This document shows positions 42,111 through 57,100 of a stretch of 64,000 nt of DNA, one piece after another (position 1 is the first letter of the stretch; each line of letters opens with the position of its first letter). The notes under the pieces are model-generated. The model worked only from the letters and a program-made list of their open reading frames with translations, had not been told where the DNA came from and did not search any database. Both the position numbers and the translations under genes were made by a program. Where the stretch lies: the NCBI GenBank assembly GCA_934045905.1, contig OW203770.1:3224001-3288000 (forward strand), written 5' to 3'. The DNA comes from Leuctra nigra. Its lineage: Eukaryota; Arthropoda; Insecta; Plecoptera; Leuctridae.

Positions 42111-45100
42111 ATGTCTGCGAGACTGTTGGCTGTTGCACTGCTGTTGGTAGCTGTCGGGGGGATGTGTCAGGGTGCGTCCATGGTGAGAAGGGTGAGTACT
42201 TGCTTGTAAATCGTGTAAAATCAACATGAATAGGAGGCATTTACGTTTGACATTTTGAAGGGAGTAATGTCAGCTTCATAATACTTCGAAGGGTTTGAAA
42301 CCTTCAATAAAAGCAACAAGAATGGAGCCTTTATCTATATCGAGTTGGAAATAATAATAATATTATTGAGAGATACAAAAAAACTAATTGTTTATGTTAA
42401 GAGGGCTGATTAGTGAGCGTGGCCTTGAAGAGTTTTTCACTCGATTTGTATCAATATCTTTATGTTATTTGTTTTATTTTGTCCAACAGATGTTTAGTGC
42501 CCGAAAATTAGTAAAATTATGGCACTTAACATCTGTTGGACAAAATAAAACTAATACCTTATTCCAAACTATGAAATTATTTTTATTGAACTGTTCTGAA
42601 TACGCGTACAAAAAAAATGTAATTGTTAACAATTACATTGGTAAAAGATATTGATAAAAATCGATTAAAAAAACTCTTCTAGGTCAAACACACTACCCAG
42701 CCTTCTTAACAGTGAACAGTGTTAAATGTGAAATACTTTGGCAGAGTATTTTAAAACTGCCCCTCTGAGGTTTAATAATATCAATTCGCTAATTAGCTAA
42801 TAATAAACTTCATTCAGGGAATAGCTCGAATAGAAGTTATTCTTAAAATCCTGTACACACCCCCAACCCTCTACCTATAAGTGAGTGTAACTTTGATAGG
42901 ATGTTCACATGATCAGTCTGATTGAATATTACTAGCACTTTTTCATTTTTGCTTCTTGCATTGTTAATTAGTGGCCGGTTATTCAACAAAACCGCGGAAT
43001 ACTATGAAATTTCCGATACGATTGGAGACCAAACCCATTAACCAATTGAGCTCAAGTTTTACAAGTAATATGCTGTTCAAAAGAAACTAAGGGTTGTATC
43101 TTGGCACATTTTTAACATTAAATTTTATACGGCACACAGGAGACAAGAAAATATCTATTATTTCAACAAATATCTACAAATTATTACTAAACGAAGTAAA
43201 AAAATAAAAATGTACCAAGTGTCTTTTATCTCATCATGATTAAACTTTCAAATCATTTCGTCAAAAGTGTTGTGATTAGATAATCTTATTTTTATCTCGA
43301 TAAAGATAAAGATAACCAGCCCAAAATTTATCTAGATAAGATAAAAGATAATACAAATTGTGATAGATAATTGTAATAATTGTAATAGATAATTTTTTTA
43401 CCAAATAATACTGTTCTCCAGTTATTTTCGAATCCTATAAATTTGAAACTCAAGTTTTTAAAAAATGGGGCCGTCAAAACAAGCCAACTAATGTGACTAA
43501 ATGAAGACTATTTTCCTTTTTCATATCATCTGACATTTAGGGTTTGTGCATGTTCAGACACACACATACATTTTTAATTTTATATTTTTTATCTAGATAA
43601 AGATAAAGATAAGCAATTATTTAATTATCTAGATAATATAATAGATAATTTTATCTAGATAAGTCACAACACTGTTCATCAAACCATTTTGCCTCAAATC
43701 ATATCCAGTGATGATTTCAGGCTTGTCTCGGGGGGGGGGGGGGGGGGGGGGTGAAGGTACTTAGCCCCCCCCCCCCCCCCCCCCCCCGAGCCCAGAGACA
43801 AAACAATTTATACAATCAAAATTCTTAAATTATGTTTTCACTAACACAAAATGTAGGGCGCTATTTGCTGTAATTTGAGAAGCTTAGCATCCCAGAATCG
43901 ATTTTAAAATGATTATATTCAAAAAAATGCCCTGCGGGGCAACAATTGGAGGGTTTTTTGCTTCGGTTTGTGCATTTTAAAGCCCCAGGATCACTTTAAA
44001 CTGGTTTAAATTCCAAAAAACGCCCTGCGGGGCTAAGGCTGGGGGGTTTTGCCCCCCAGACCCCCCTTCTGGATGTCGCAATCCCCCCCCCCCCCCCCAT
44101 GATGAAAGTAGTTCCTACGCGGACTACGTTTGGCTACACCCACCCCCCTCTCCAGATTAAATTTTGCACCCCAGTTTTTTATTAGCCCCCCCCCCCCCCC
44201 CCCCCCCCCCCCGAATAAAATGATTCAGATTCAGATTTATTTCCATTCACATTTTAAAAAATGCATTGACCCTTGGGAACTATTAAGTCCTCTTCCAGTA
44301 GGGTATTATGGAATTTACATTAAAGTTACATTAATTTATAATAATACAGTGGTAATAGTAATGTAATAAATAGTAATAATCTAGTGGAGCGGTCGCTCCA
44401 CCCAGCCAAGTCGTACTGTACTCTCACAATCACTCAACATACCATAAATGCCTAATTAACTGAGGAGCAGACCAAACACTTTTACTGTAAGCAACAACAT
44501 GGCATTTTCGGCCTACTGGATCTTAAAATTGGAAAATCTCACATTGTTGCGAAATATCTTAATTTCGAGCTATGGCCCACCCCACTACATATACCAAATT
44601 TGGGAACAATAGGTTATGCCATTAGCGAGCTAGAGGGCCGTGAAATACATAAAATTACACCACTTTCTGATTCTGATTCTGATGATGATGATATCAGGAA
44701 AAGTTGCTGTCACCGCCACAGCCTAAACGGCTCAACCGATCAACCTGAAACTTTTACCACATGTGCACTTTGGGCGTCTGATGATACCTTGCCTCTTGTG
44801 ATTTTTTGTGCCGCCATTTTTAAACCGGAAGTGACGTCATATCTCAAAAACGTCTGGGCCGATTAGAACGAAATTAGCGCCATTCGATTGAGATGGACAT
44901 ATATATGAAGAATCAAAAAATAAATATTATTTTCTTATTTTCTAAACCGGAAGTGACGTAATAAATACGCAATATTTAACTTATTTCAACAAATTATACT
45001 TAAAATACATACATAATTAAATTACATTGTAACATAGACAATATAATTTATAAATTCAAGGTTGCAGTGTTCTCGGCCGCCATTCCTGAAACCGGAAGTG

Positions 45101-48100
45101 ACGTCATATATCTAAAACGCCTGTACCGATTCCAACTGAACTAGCTCCTGCGTATTCATTCTGCTATTTATTTGAAAAATCAATTGTGAAAAATGAATAA
45201 ACAAATGAACGGTACCGGAAATGGCGGCAGGAACCACTAAATGAAACCGGAAGTGACGTCATATATTACAAACGGCATGACCGATTTTACGGAAATATAG
45301 GGATTATGAATTCAGATGGTCGTTCATGAAGTATCAACTAGATAAAACTAGATTGTTTTCTTATTACCCTAACGGAAATAACGTCATAAATATGCTAAAT
45401 TACGTCATAAATATGCTAAATGACACTAAATTCACCACTTTATACTTTTAAATAGATATTAGTAAACGTACATTGTAAATAATTATAAATTCATGGTTGC
45501 AGTGTTCTCGGCCGCCATTTTTAAAACCGGAAGTGACGTCATATATCGAAAACGGTTGTACTGATTGCAACCAAATTTAGGAAATGTGTAGGTCTAATAA
45601 TTATAAATTAAAAACGACATTATTTTCGGCTGCCATTGTTAAAACCGGAAGTGACGTCATATATCGAAAACGGCTGTACCGATAGCAACTAAATTATGTA
45701 AATATGTAGGACATATGATTATTGATTATGAATTCAAGACGACATTATTTTCGGCCGCCATTTTTAAAACCGGAAGTGACGTCATATATCGAAAACGGCT
45801 GTACCAATTGCAACCAAGTTTTTGAAAAATGTAGGACTAATAATTATGAATTCAAGAAGACATTATTTTCGGCCGCTATTTCAAAACCGGAAGTGACGTT
45901 ATATATCGAAAACGGCTGTACCGATTGCAATCAAATTATATAATTTTGTAGGACTTATAATTATGAATTCAAGACGACATTATTTTCGGCCGCTATTTCA
46001 AAACCGGAAGTGGCGTCATATATCGAAATCGGCTGGACCGATTGGTACGAAACCTTAGCTTTTCTTCTTGGATAATCATTTTAATCCTTTACCAAACGCA
46101 ACTTTTCTTAGTACCTATCCAAATCGTTTGAGGCGTATTTTTTTAAAGAAATTAGTCCTTGCTCGGACATGTGCTACAAGCAGTATGAATAAACTAACAA
46201 AAGAAGTGATATCCCAGACAAAAACACTCCGTGTAAAAAAGGCAGCCAAGTCACTTTACTTTAAAAAAATTCAACACCGAAAAGGAGTGATATCAAAAAA
46301 GGAGCCAAGTCAATGACATTTCCAAATATTTAATCGTATTTTTGAAATAAAAGAATAAACACCGAGAAATACTTTACAAAAGGACTTGGCGCATCGTTTT
46401 TTTAAAGACATTTTTCTATTCATAAGCATATGCCATTTATATACAATCGTAGGGAAACATCTTAGGGAAACATCTTTCAATTACATATTATACATACCTA
46501 CTGTAAAATATTTTCTATTTAAATATATACGCGATTAAACTTGTTGCCTATGTTTTCTATAAATACACAATAGTTATCTTGGTAATATTGTTTCGTGGTC
46601 AACATAATTAAGTCTCATGCGTTATACCTTCGCATCATGAAATACATTTCAATTAATCCACATTTTATAACAATACATTCAGTGCCGGACTGGCTCGTCA
46701 GAGGCCTCGGCGGCTATTGTTTCTATAAAAGTTTTTGGGAGCAAGCAGCCTACCAGCCTACCCCGCAGGGCGATTTTTGGATTTTTATAACTTTAAAATG
46801 GAATGTAAAACAATTTGGTGATTTTAAAAGTTCATTAATTCACAAGAAAAACGTAACAGAAAGGCCTGCCAATTATGCTCCGCAGGGCGCTTTTTGATTT
46901 TCTGTTATTCTTAAAATGATTTTGGGATAAAAAAACTTGTATTTTTTCAGAAAGTGAAGTAAAATGTACCCAAATTTAGCCCCGCATAAAAACGTGTATT
47001 AAAAACGTGTATTATTTTGAGCGAAAAAGCTAACAACGAATTGAAATTAAATAATTGACCTAGCCTGCCCCGCAGGGCGATTTTTGATAATTTGTATTAA
47101 TTTAAGCGAATTTTAGATCTAAAAATGTGTATATGGCTCCAAATAACAAACATAAAGTGGAAGATGCGACAAACCTGCCCCGCAGGGCGCTTTTTGTATT
47201 TTTGTTTATTTCCAAACGATTTTGGGATTGTATTCGTGTATTTGACTTCAAAATGCCAAAATAAACCCCCGCCAGCCCCGCAGGGCGCTTTTGAACTTTT
47301 ATAATTTTTAGTTCATACTAACACGCCCCCAGGCTGGCGAACAGGGCGTTTTTTTTTAGATTTTTGCTAATTTTCAATTGATTTAGGGATTGCAAAATCG
47401 TGTACCTAAATGGCTTCAATATGCTCAACATGCTGTTATTGGAAGAAACATTTAAATAGAAGAGGCCCCCAGCCTGCCCAGAAGAGCACTTGTTGAACTT
47501 TTGTAATTTTTAAATCGTTTTTGGGATTGTAAAAATGTTTATTTTGCTGCAAAATGTTCACCATAAAGTTAATGGAAGATGGAAGAGACATAGAAGAGGC
47601 CCCCAACCTGCCACGCAGGGCGCTTTTTTACTTCTGGTATCTTTAAATGGAATTTTGTGATGATAAAAATGTATGTTACACACAATCTAGGGGCCTCAAT
47701 AGCCAGGGGCCTCGGCGGCGATCGCCGCCTAGCCGCCAGGGGCCAGTCCGGCCCTGAATACATTTCACAAAGTACACAGTGACGTCACATTGAATTTATA
47801 TTAAAAAAATTATCTTAATACACTTGACACTTCAAAAATATATAATAGTGTTCCATAGATTGTTAGTAATTATTTGACAATGTTTCATGATTTCCTTCAG
47901 TCAAGATCAAATTATGAAAAGATACCCTTCTAATATCACCATATTAACAGTACTGCAAGAACATGTATGAGCCCACTTCCAATTGTTATTTAATTCTTCC
48001 ACCCTTATATTACTTATCTATTACAGCATGAAATCTTTCTTCTATCGCTATTGACAAAACTATAAAATAGCCATTACTAATAAAATTGATATTGATATTC

Positions 48101-51100
48101 ATAGATTCTGCCTCTTATAGAAAGAGGAAAATGTACCTACTTTAAATTTCTGTCCACTTTTAGGATAGAATGATGTCTTTAAAAAAACGATGCGCCAAGT
48201 CCTTTTGTAAAGTATTTCTCGGTGTTTATTCTTTTATTTCAAAAATACGATTAAATATTTGGAAATGTCATTGACTTGGCTCCTTTTTTGATATCACTCC
48301 TTTTCGGTGTTGAATTTTTTTAAAGTAAAGTGACTTGGCTGCCTTTTTTACACGGAGTGTTTTTGTCTGGGATAGTAAGTACTTTAAAGACAGGCGAATC
48401 ATTCATAAAATAATAACTAATATTAATAGGAATTCAATAGATAATAGGATGTAATAATATAAGCAGATGCTAAAAGAACAAAAAAAAAATACACACCATT
48501 GTCTGTAAAGAATTGTTCCAAGGAGTAATTTGCCTTATTAATAAGGAGTCTCTTTAACTGATGTTTAAAATGGGAATGTTCTTTTAATTCTTTTAGTGAT
48601 GAAGGTAGTGCATTGAGCATTAGATCATTAGATCATTAGAGGCACTTGAAAATGGTGTTCACGAAATCGCGAAAATTTTAAAAGTAGTTTTTCCATAATT
48701 TCTGGGCATAGTTTTGCATACTGATAACAAATATGCAAGAATTAAATCGCAAAATATCGCGATTTTTTTTTCATTTCACCACTATTTGAAAAAAATTGCA
48801 AAAAACGCTAAATTGGCACCGAAATACAGTGATTATAATAATAAAAAACACTTTATTTGAAAGAAAAACAGAATCTTTTAAACTCATTTTAAATGAGTGG
48901 AAATTGTTCATTGTCCTGAGAGAATTGTTGTAGAATTTAACCTACTCCCCCCCCCCCCCCACTACTAGCTAGCTTTTGGGACAAGATTGTCAGGGAGAAA
49001 TTGGTATTTATTTAAAAAAAATAATGTGATCTCAATACCTATGGGTTGAGAACCTCTAGAACAGGGACATCCATTTTTCATGTGATAATATCAATTGATA
49101 TCATTGTCAATAATAGTTTCATCAAAATTTGGGAGTATGTGTAAATTTTAACAAAATAAAACGAAATTAACACCGAAATTTGACTTCATGCACCGCTTTT
49201 TAACCCAATATTAGCATCCAGTCATCACCGACATTCTGATTTTCAAAACACCATTTTCAAGTTACTGATCATATCCCAAAAAAGCGTCTAACAGGCATGA
49301 AAAACCAGTGTTGGGTAAGTTCCTCAAAAAAAGGAACTAGTTCCAGTTCCAGTTCCTTTGATCAAAAAGGAACTAGTTCCAGTTCCTAGTTCCTTTCAAA
49401 TAAAGGAACTGGAAAGTTACCAGTAAGGAACTAAGTTCCTTTTAAGTTACAATGCCTTCCAAAAACAACACGGATTTTTTTTTAATTACCCTTCTCTAAA
49501 TTGAGTGAGCAAAGCGATCAAGCAGCGTATTTTCAGAAATCAGGTAAATTTAGGAAAACACAAAAAATGGGTCATTATTCGTTATAAATTCTGTGTAAAT
49601 CATGTCATACTATATTTCTATTCGAAAGGAACTTAAAAAATAACGTAAAATAAGTTCCTAAGTTCCTTACAAAAGGAACTTTTTAGTTCCTAAGTTCTTT
49701 AAAAATAAAGGAACTAAGTTCCCCTAAAAGTACCCCAAAAAGGAACTAGTTCCTCCCCAACACTGTGAAAAACACTCACGCCAACACTTCCATGATAACC
49801 GAGCAAGCAATGTGAATGCATGCAGCAAGTGTCAAGTGAGGAATGCTTGGGAATGCTGAGCGTGGGGAATTTGATACGAAGCACCTGGCAGGATAAGTCA
49901 CTTGATAACAAGCTGTGTCAGTACTCAGTATGCATGATCACCATGCAGTCAGAAATAGAATGAAGAGCAGTGAATATTCATAGCTTGAGAAACAAAACAA
50001 TACACAAGCAGGGGCGGATCCAAGGAGGGCGGAAGGGGCGATCACCCCCCCCCCCCCCATGATTCCTTCTTCACCTTCTATTTAGCTCAGCAGGTTGATT
50101 TTTCACTTCGTCAAATTTACAAAAATATCGTAATCATGGCTTGTTTTTTGGCAAAGTTTAATCTTTGCTCTAAAAGTGCCTTAAAACTAAATGTTTTTTC
50201 AATATTTCGAAAAAAAATTGCCTTCGGGGGTTAGGCTTTTTGCGGATGAAAGCATGGGCTTCCACAGGGGTGACTGGGGGGCAAGGATGTCAGGATAGCA
50301 TACAAATTTGGTGGTGTTATTTACGTCTAGTTTCATTTTCTAAACAAAAAAACTCAGAAAAATAATTTCGAAGTGTCAACAAACCAAAAAATACCCTGCG
50401 GGGTAAGGTGGGGGCACTACCCTAAAGTGTCCAAGCTTAAAAAATAATAAATTGTTCAACAAAATACACCTCATAACGTCTCAAAATTTGATTCAAAGTG
50501 ACCAAAAACCAAAAAACGCCCTGAGGGGCAGGGTGGGGGGCTCGCCCCCCACACCCCCCTTAGTCCGTGAACCGTGAGACAATTGTTTTCCTTGCATTAC
50601 CTCCACCCCCTGGCAGAAATTCTGCGGACGCCCGTGGCCCCCTCCATGACAAGAGGCTAGATCCGCCCCTGTACACAAGGGTACAGGGGAAGAACGCTAT
50701 AAGTCACATTCGAATGAAACTGAGATAAGCGAAGTTTTATGTTGAAACTTGGATCTATCTTCCACACGAATCGATATTTCAATTGCTTCTTTCAAGACTT
50801 TGTGGCAATATTTTCTAGGGCCTCAGGGGACCGCTATGGAAACTGACGGATTGTGTCAAATTTTCCCAAAATACCTAAGTCTCCCCAAGGCTCATTATTT
50901 ACTCCACTGTTATGCAACTTTGGGTGGTAGTTTTGATACCAATTTCCACGTTATACTTTTGAGAAATTTTAATAAATATTTGAAAAAAAATATATATTTT
51001 CATATTTTTTCATGAAATATGTGAATTTTTTTATATTTTTTTTATAAATGTTTTCAGCGTTTTTTTCCTGTACCCTACTTTTGCATAAGGTAGTACCAAA

Positions 51101-54100
51101 GATGTTATGAAGTTTTAATAATATCTTTGGTAGTACCATAATGATATACAGATACAAAAAAAATCTTGAAATTACAAGTTCAGAAAACGTTTTCCTACAT
51201 TTCAACTATATTTAAGTTTAAATGAATCATAAAATGTCATTAAACTTGCAACCCCTGTCTTATAGCGAGGTTTCAATTTATTGCCTTCCGAGAATGAACA
51301 AAACTGTAACACAGGAGGGATAGGGAAATCATTTAGTTTTTGGTTGATAACTTTTAAAATAGCACACGTTGGTATTGTTTTCAATTTTATTCCTAATAGA
51401 ATGTCCAACTTGTACCACCCTTTCACTTGGATGTAAGGAAAACAACATTTTGTAGTGTATTACGTATAGTTTTCTTTCGTAAGCAATAAAACTAAAAAAA
51501 AATGTCATTGATAAAAAATCAAAAAATGCCCTGTGGGGCAAGGTGGCATGACCTTCATCTCCCAAAAGTCAAAGTGTCAAATTTTAAAAAATATTAAATA
51601 TTTTATCAAATTACACCTAATAACATCTCAAATTGATTTCAAGGTGTCCATAAAACCAAGCACTAAAATAAAATCAGCCATAAAATCCTACGCGCCTAAT
51701 GACAGCTTAAACTATTTCTTGTTTCAAAAAATGGACTCAAAGCGTTCTTTTCCTGTACCCTTAATTTATTGTATTGACGGATAGATCGTCCCCCCAGTTC
51801 AAGACTACGTTATCTCTTTTTTTTAATATTTTTTTACTCAAATGTGTTTGTCAGGACCTCTCCTATTATGTCCAATGTTGCAAATTCTGATATTTCAAAA
51901 TTTTAGGGGTAAATTTCAAAATCCTTTAGAAATAAAATTTGAGAAGAGTTAGTTCACTACTGCACTATCTGCAAATAACGTTGTATTGAACAATGCATTT
52001 ATCTATATTAATTTTTATTGCCAATTATAATAATCCAATCAATATTTTTAAAAGTACGTAATGTGTATTTCTGTTGAGACTAATTACATAAAAATAATGA
52101 TACTATTAAAACAAATATTAAAACGTGGTTTCCCACAGTGGTGTAGTCCTGATATATTTTTTGGGTATACGCTACCATGGGCGTCCGCAGGATTTCTTCC
52201 AGGGGGGCAAGGCACGGAAAACAATTTTCCTCGGAATAAGAGGGGGGGCGCCCCTCACCCAGCCCTGCAGGGCGTTTTTGGTTTTTGACCTGTAAAATAA
52301 ATTTTGAGACGTTACGAGGCTTATTTTGTTAAAATATTCAATATATTTTTACTCTTTTGGGTGGTGGAGGACATGGTACCACCTTGCCCCGCAGGTTTTT
52401 GTTTTGTTTTTTTGACACTTTGAAATTAACTTTTTTGAGTTTTTTGCTTATGAAATGAAACTATAGACGTAAAACACCACACATTTTTAAGTATTCCTGA
52501 CATCTTCACTCTTCAGGAAAGCTATTTTTTTTTAGGTATAAGGAGTATGCACGTGATTTGTGATTTTGATTTTTGGCCGCCATGACGGGTATGGCGAGGG
52601 CTTTATTTTGTCGAAATAGCTTAAAAGCGATATCTTTAGGGCAACTCACAGTGATATTTGACATTATTCATGTTAAAGCTTGTATGCAATTATGCCTAAC
52701 ATACATTCAGGCATTTATTTAATTGATAATCCTCTTAAAATAGACAATGGTCAGCATTGCCAGCGAAATTTGAGACGTACCTTATGGAAAATGTAATGTT
52801 GGAATCAATCAAAATCCATTATCATTGATTGAAATTGTCTAACCATTAAATATGCATACTAGGGATAACATTTTAACAAGAAAGCAGACGTAAAAGAGTG
52901 GACTAATACTAAAATATACAATTTAAAACCCGGCTGTCACGTTTGACTTTTGTTTTTTGGGGACTGTCATGGCAAAATTTAGGCGGTTAAGAAGACCGTG
53001 AGCTTTCTCGTGCATACTCCTTATACGGCGTATACCCGCGTATACCCTCGACTACACCACTGGTTTCTCAACAATGAAGTTTTGCAGATAACGTAGTCTT
53101 GAACTGGGGGGGACGACATATCAATGAATACATCGCGTGCGAGAGTGAGAGAAGGTAAAGCGCAAGGTCCAATACTCGTACATGATCCATGAATGAACAC
53201 TCTCGACGAGACCACGCCCCCTCACGTGACTCACTCAACGTTGTACTGCACTGGTGACGTCATCCAGGTCGCAGGTCACGTGTCATTGACCTCGCCGTGG
53301 CGCAGTGGCACATGCCGGTGCAGATCGTGGATTCACGAGATTCTGCCGTGGCAATAGTACTGATGGTTCTTGAATTGCTCTTTATAATTTAAATAAAAAC
53401 CCGAAATCGAACTTTTTAAAATTCGGAAAAAAACTATACGGATCAAGAATTGAAATGTTATTTGATACTTTTAAATTGTCGATATTCTAAAAAAAACGCC
53501 CTGTAGGGTTACAATTGCAAGATTATTTGATTTATTTTGTTCATTTTAGTATCCCAGAAACCAATTTAAATTGTTGAAATTCTAAAAAACGCCCTGCGGG
53601 GCAACAACTGGGGGGACTTTCTCAAAATATCAAAACAAACTAATTCAAATTTATTATTTTCGGTGTATTATATTTGATTGGCTCCACTGCGGCTCCCATT
53701 ATTATCTAATTTATTAATTATTGGGAAATATTTGGAAATAGCAATTTCTTCCGTTAGATTATCATGGCAATAATTGCTAAGCGGTCGCAATGCGAGTTAT
53801 AGAATCAGGGCCCTGGAGGCCAAGTCTTGAAACTTACGCTTTCAGGACGCAAACGCTCTCGGACGTCATAAAGTCCCATTTACTGTAAGAGTGATCGACA
53901 TTGAAACATAAAGTCAAGCCACTTATTTGATTGTCATCCAGCAATCTATTGGAAACAATTTATTAACAGTATAATTATGATTACAGATATTATACAGTCA
54001 TAAAACCTTATTCAAAATTAAGCTAAACAGTTAAAGGTAGATTTCAAGGTCATCATTCTTACAGTGAATGGGACTTTATGACGTCCGAGAGCGTTTGCGT

Positions 54101-57100
54101 CCTGAAAGCGTAAGTTTCAAGACTTGGCCTCCTGAAAGCGTAAGTTTCAAGACTTGGCCTCCTGGAGTCCAAGTCTTCACCGCCTTAGGCAACTCTCTTC
54201 AACAGATCGTATTATCTCGTAAGTGCTGATGAAAGGCAAAATCAAAACCAGCACAATAACAAAGTCTATGCCACTGATAATAATTAGGTAGTATCCTTGA
54301 TCCTTGATAAAGTAAACAACGCGTCGACTGATAATGTATTGCACAGCAATTGATTATTTGTTGATTTCTTGTGTTATGTTGGTGATTTGAAAATTGAATG
54401 TGCAACTGCAAATAACAATATAAGTATAATTCCCGAAATAAATAAGAGGTTTTTATTGAAACAGCGTGAAAGAAAAGAATGACAGGAGTGTCGGATTTTG
54501 TCGATTCGGAAGAAATGAGCAATGATGGTTTCTCTCCCCCCCCCCCCCCCCTTGAAACCGAAACTAAGAAAGAAACTGATGTAATAAATGTGTCAAGCGT
54601 AAAAAAATCATAAAAATCATAAAATTAGATAACAATTAGGTAAAAAAAATCAAGAAATGCAAAAAACATATAAAATAAAATTATGATTTTAAAAGAACTT
54701 AGAAACGGAACACGTTGGCTGAGTGGTAAAGCTCTGAACTTGTATTCCGGAGGCCTGGGTTCGATTCCCGCGGCCGTCCTTCCTGACTGTTTTTTTTTCG
54801 TGGTATTCCCTCAGTCGGCAGGCAAATACTGGGAAGGTACCTACCCCACTAATAGGCCACGACCGCCTCCTTCCCACCTTCCATCCTTACCTACTCTTCA
54901 CCATCATCTCCCAATCATCCTCATAGTCATTCATCCGTCGCCATTAGCCTCGCTACAGAACAGTGCGACGTTAAGCCCCAGACAAAAAGTCACAAAACTA
55001 AAAAATAGAATATCTTAAGAGGCAAACGGAAGCGAACGGGAATCGCACGGTTCGTCAGAGCGTTTTTTGAAATTGTGTCTTCCCACTAAATAATTTTAAA
55101 AAATCAGATAGTAACGACCCATTACAGCCTAAAAGACTAAATAATACCGTACATTGGAGTTCATTATGACCTCTGGTGCGACCTCAAAGTGTTAAATACG
55201 ATATTTTTAATAAAATAATCGAAAATAATCGTATTTAACACTTTGAGGTCGTACCAGAGGTCATAATGAACTCCAGTGTGCGGCATTATTTAGTATATTA
55301 CGCTGTTATGGGTCGTTACTATCTGATTTTTTAAAATTATTTAGTGGGAAGACAAATTTTCAAAAAAAACGCTCTGACGAACCGTGCGATTCCCGCTCGC
55401 TTCCGTTTGCCTCATAACTCAAAAAATTATAAACATTATTAAAAGAATGTGTACCAGGCGAATGGGTACGATCATGTAAAATGTTATGTCGTGACAGCTT
55501 CACGCGTGACATTGCTCTGAGAACAATGTCACGCGTGAACCCGTCACATCTTATGTGCCCCCGTGACCGATTGCTTGGCAAGTGCGTAGCAATGAATGAG
55601 CGATGAAGGAATGTGACACTGACACGGTACTATTTCCGATACGATTGGAGAACAAACCCGTGAACCAATTGATCTCAAGTTTTAATCATGATTAGATAAA
55701 AGACAAACTTAGGGTTATCATTTTTAAATCATACGGCACTTAGCGAGACAAGAAAATATACAATTTTTCATCAAAAATCAACTAAGTTTTACTAATTAAA
55801 AATTAAAAATATATCAAGTGATAGCCAAGTGATTGAAGAGATTGAAGTGATTGAAGATTTAAAATTATTTCAGCAACCCATTTTGTTTGCTTTTATCTAA
55901 TCATAATGAACCAGTGTTAAGTTACAGTAACTTTCATATTGACAGCAGTTACTTTTACAGTTACTTTAACTTTACTAGCATTTTCCTATACTTTTTTTTG
56001 CAATTGAAGGGATTGAATTACGTTGTGATTGATAACTGAAGATAAGTGGCTGACAGGACAAGAAAAAAGTCTAGGCCAGAGGTATTTTAGACATTTGTTG
56101 TGTTTGAATGCCTTCTAGAGCTAATTTTTACCTTTTTTTTACTGAATTAGACATTTTTCATTATTCAGAGATGAATGAAATGTATCATGTTACATTTCAC
56201 TAAAAGTTACTCAAAATTGTAACGGGATAAAATTTACTGTTACTATTGTCAGTAAAGAAAGTAACAATTGACCAATGTAGGTGGGCGTTGCCTTATGAAA
56301 AACAAAAGTATTACCATGGTAACTCCAGGGTTCTTGAAAATAACAAGATTTCATTCAAACAAATGAAATTCAGAAAGATCAAGGAAATAGCTCACTCGTG
56401 TTTAATCTTATTTAATATCACTTGAAATAGTACAATCAATATATTTAAACTCATATAAATCATGTTTGATGATATGCTGGACAATTATTACAGTGGTACA
56501 ACGAAACAAATTATATTTTGTCAGGTATGTTGCCAAAGCGTTTTACTTTTGAATGGCGTCTGTCACTGGATAGTTTCGTCAACTTAAAAAGGCCCTTCAT
56601 CTCTTATGAGAAGTTAATTAAGTTTGAACAATATTCAAGTAGATAGTTTAAAGCAATACTATTATTAACGGCAATTTGTTGATTGTAAAACTGTTCAATT
56701 CTGTACGAATTCAACGTTATTCTAATAATATCATGTGTACAATTTGTTGTGTATACAAGCTCTTTGGTTGTGACCAAACATTGACTTTTGTTTTATGACG
56801 TCGTAGTTTGGTCAGATCTACATTGGTCAATTATACAATTACTTCATTTTTTATTACTTTTACTTGAAAAAAGTGGCATGTTACCAGTAACATGTTACCA
56901 AGATTCATGGACATCATTACTACATTCATACTAGTAGAGACGGTTGTCTCACTCCTATACTGATAACATTGACCGCAGTGAAGCCTTTTTAGACCCTGTG
57001 ATTGGGGAAATCTGGTAGGCCCCCGTGATTTGAGCAACGTCTATAGCGTGAAGAGTGAACTACTTGATGACCAATCTCTGACGATGGCTCAACCGCTAAT

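Noticed and set aside
44815..46055. Coding gene across the tandem array (for example the 45722-45943 frame)
   Set aside because: The frames follow the repeat period and have no start, splice or domain support.
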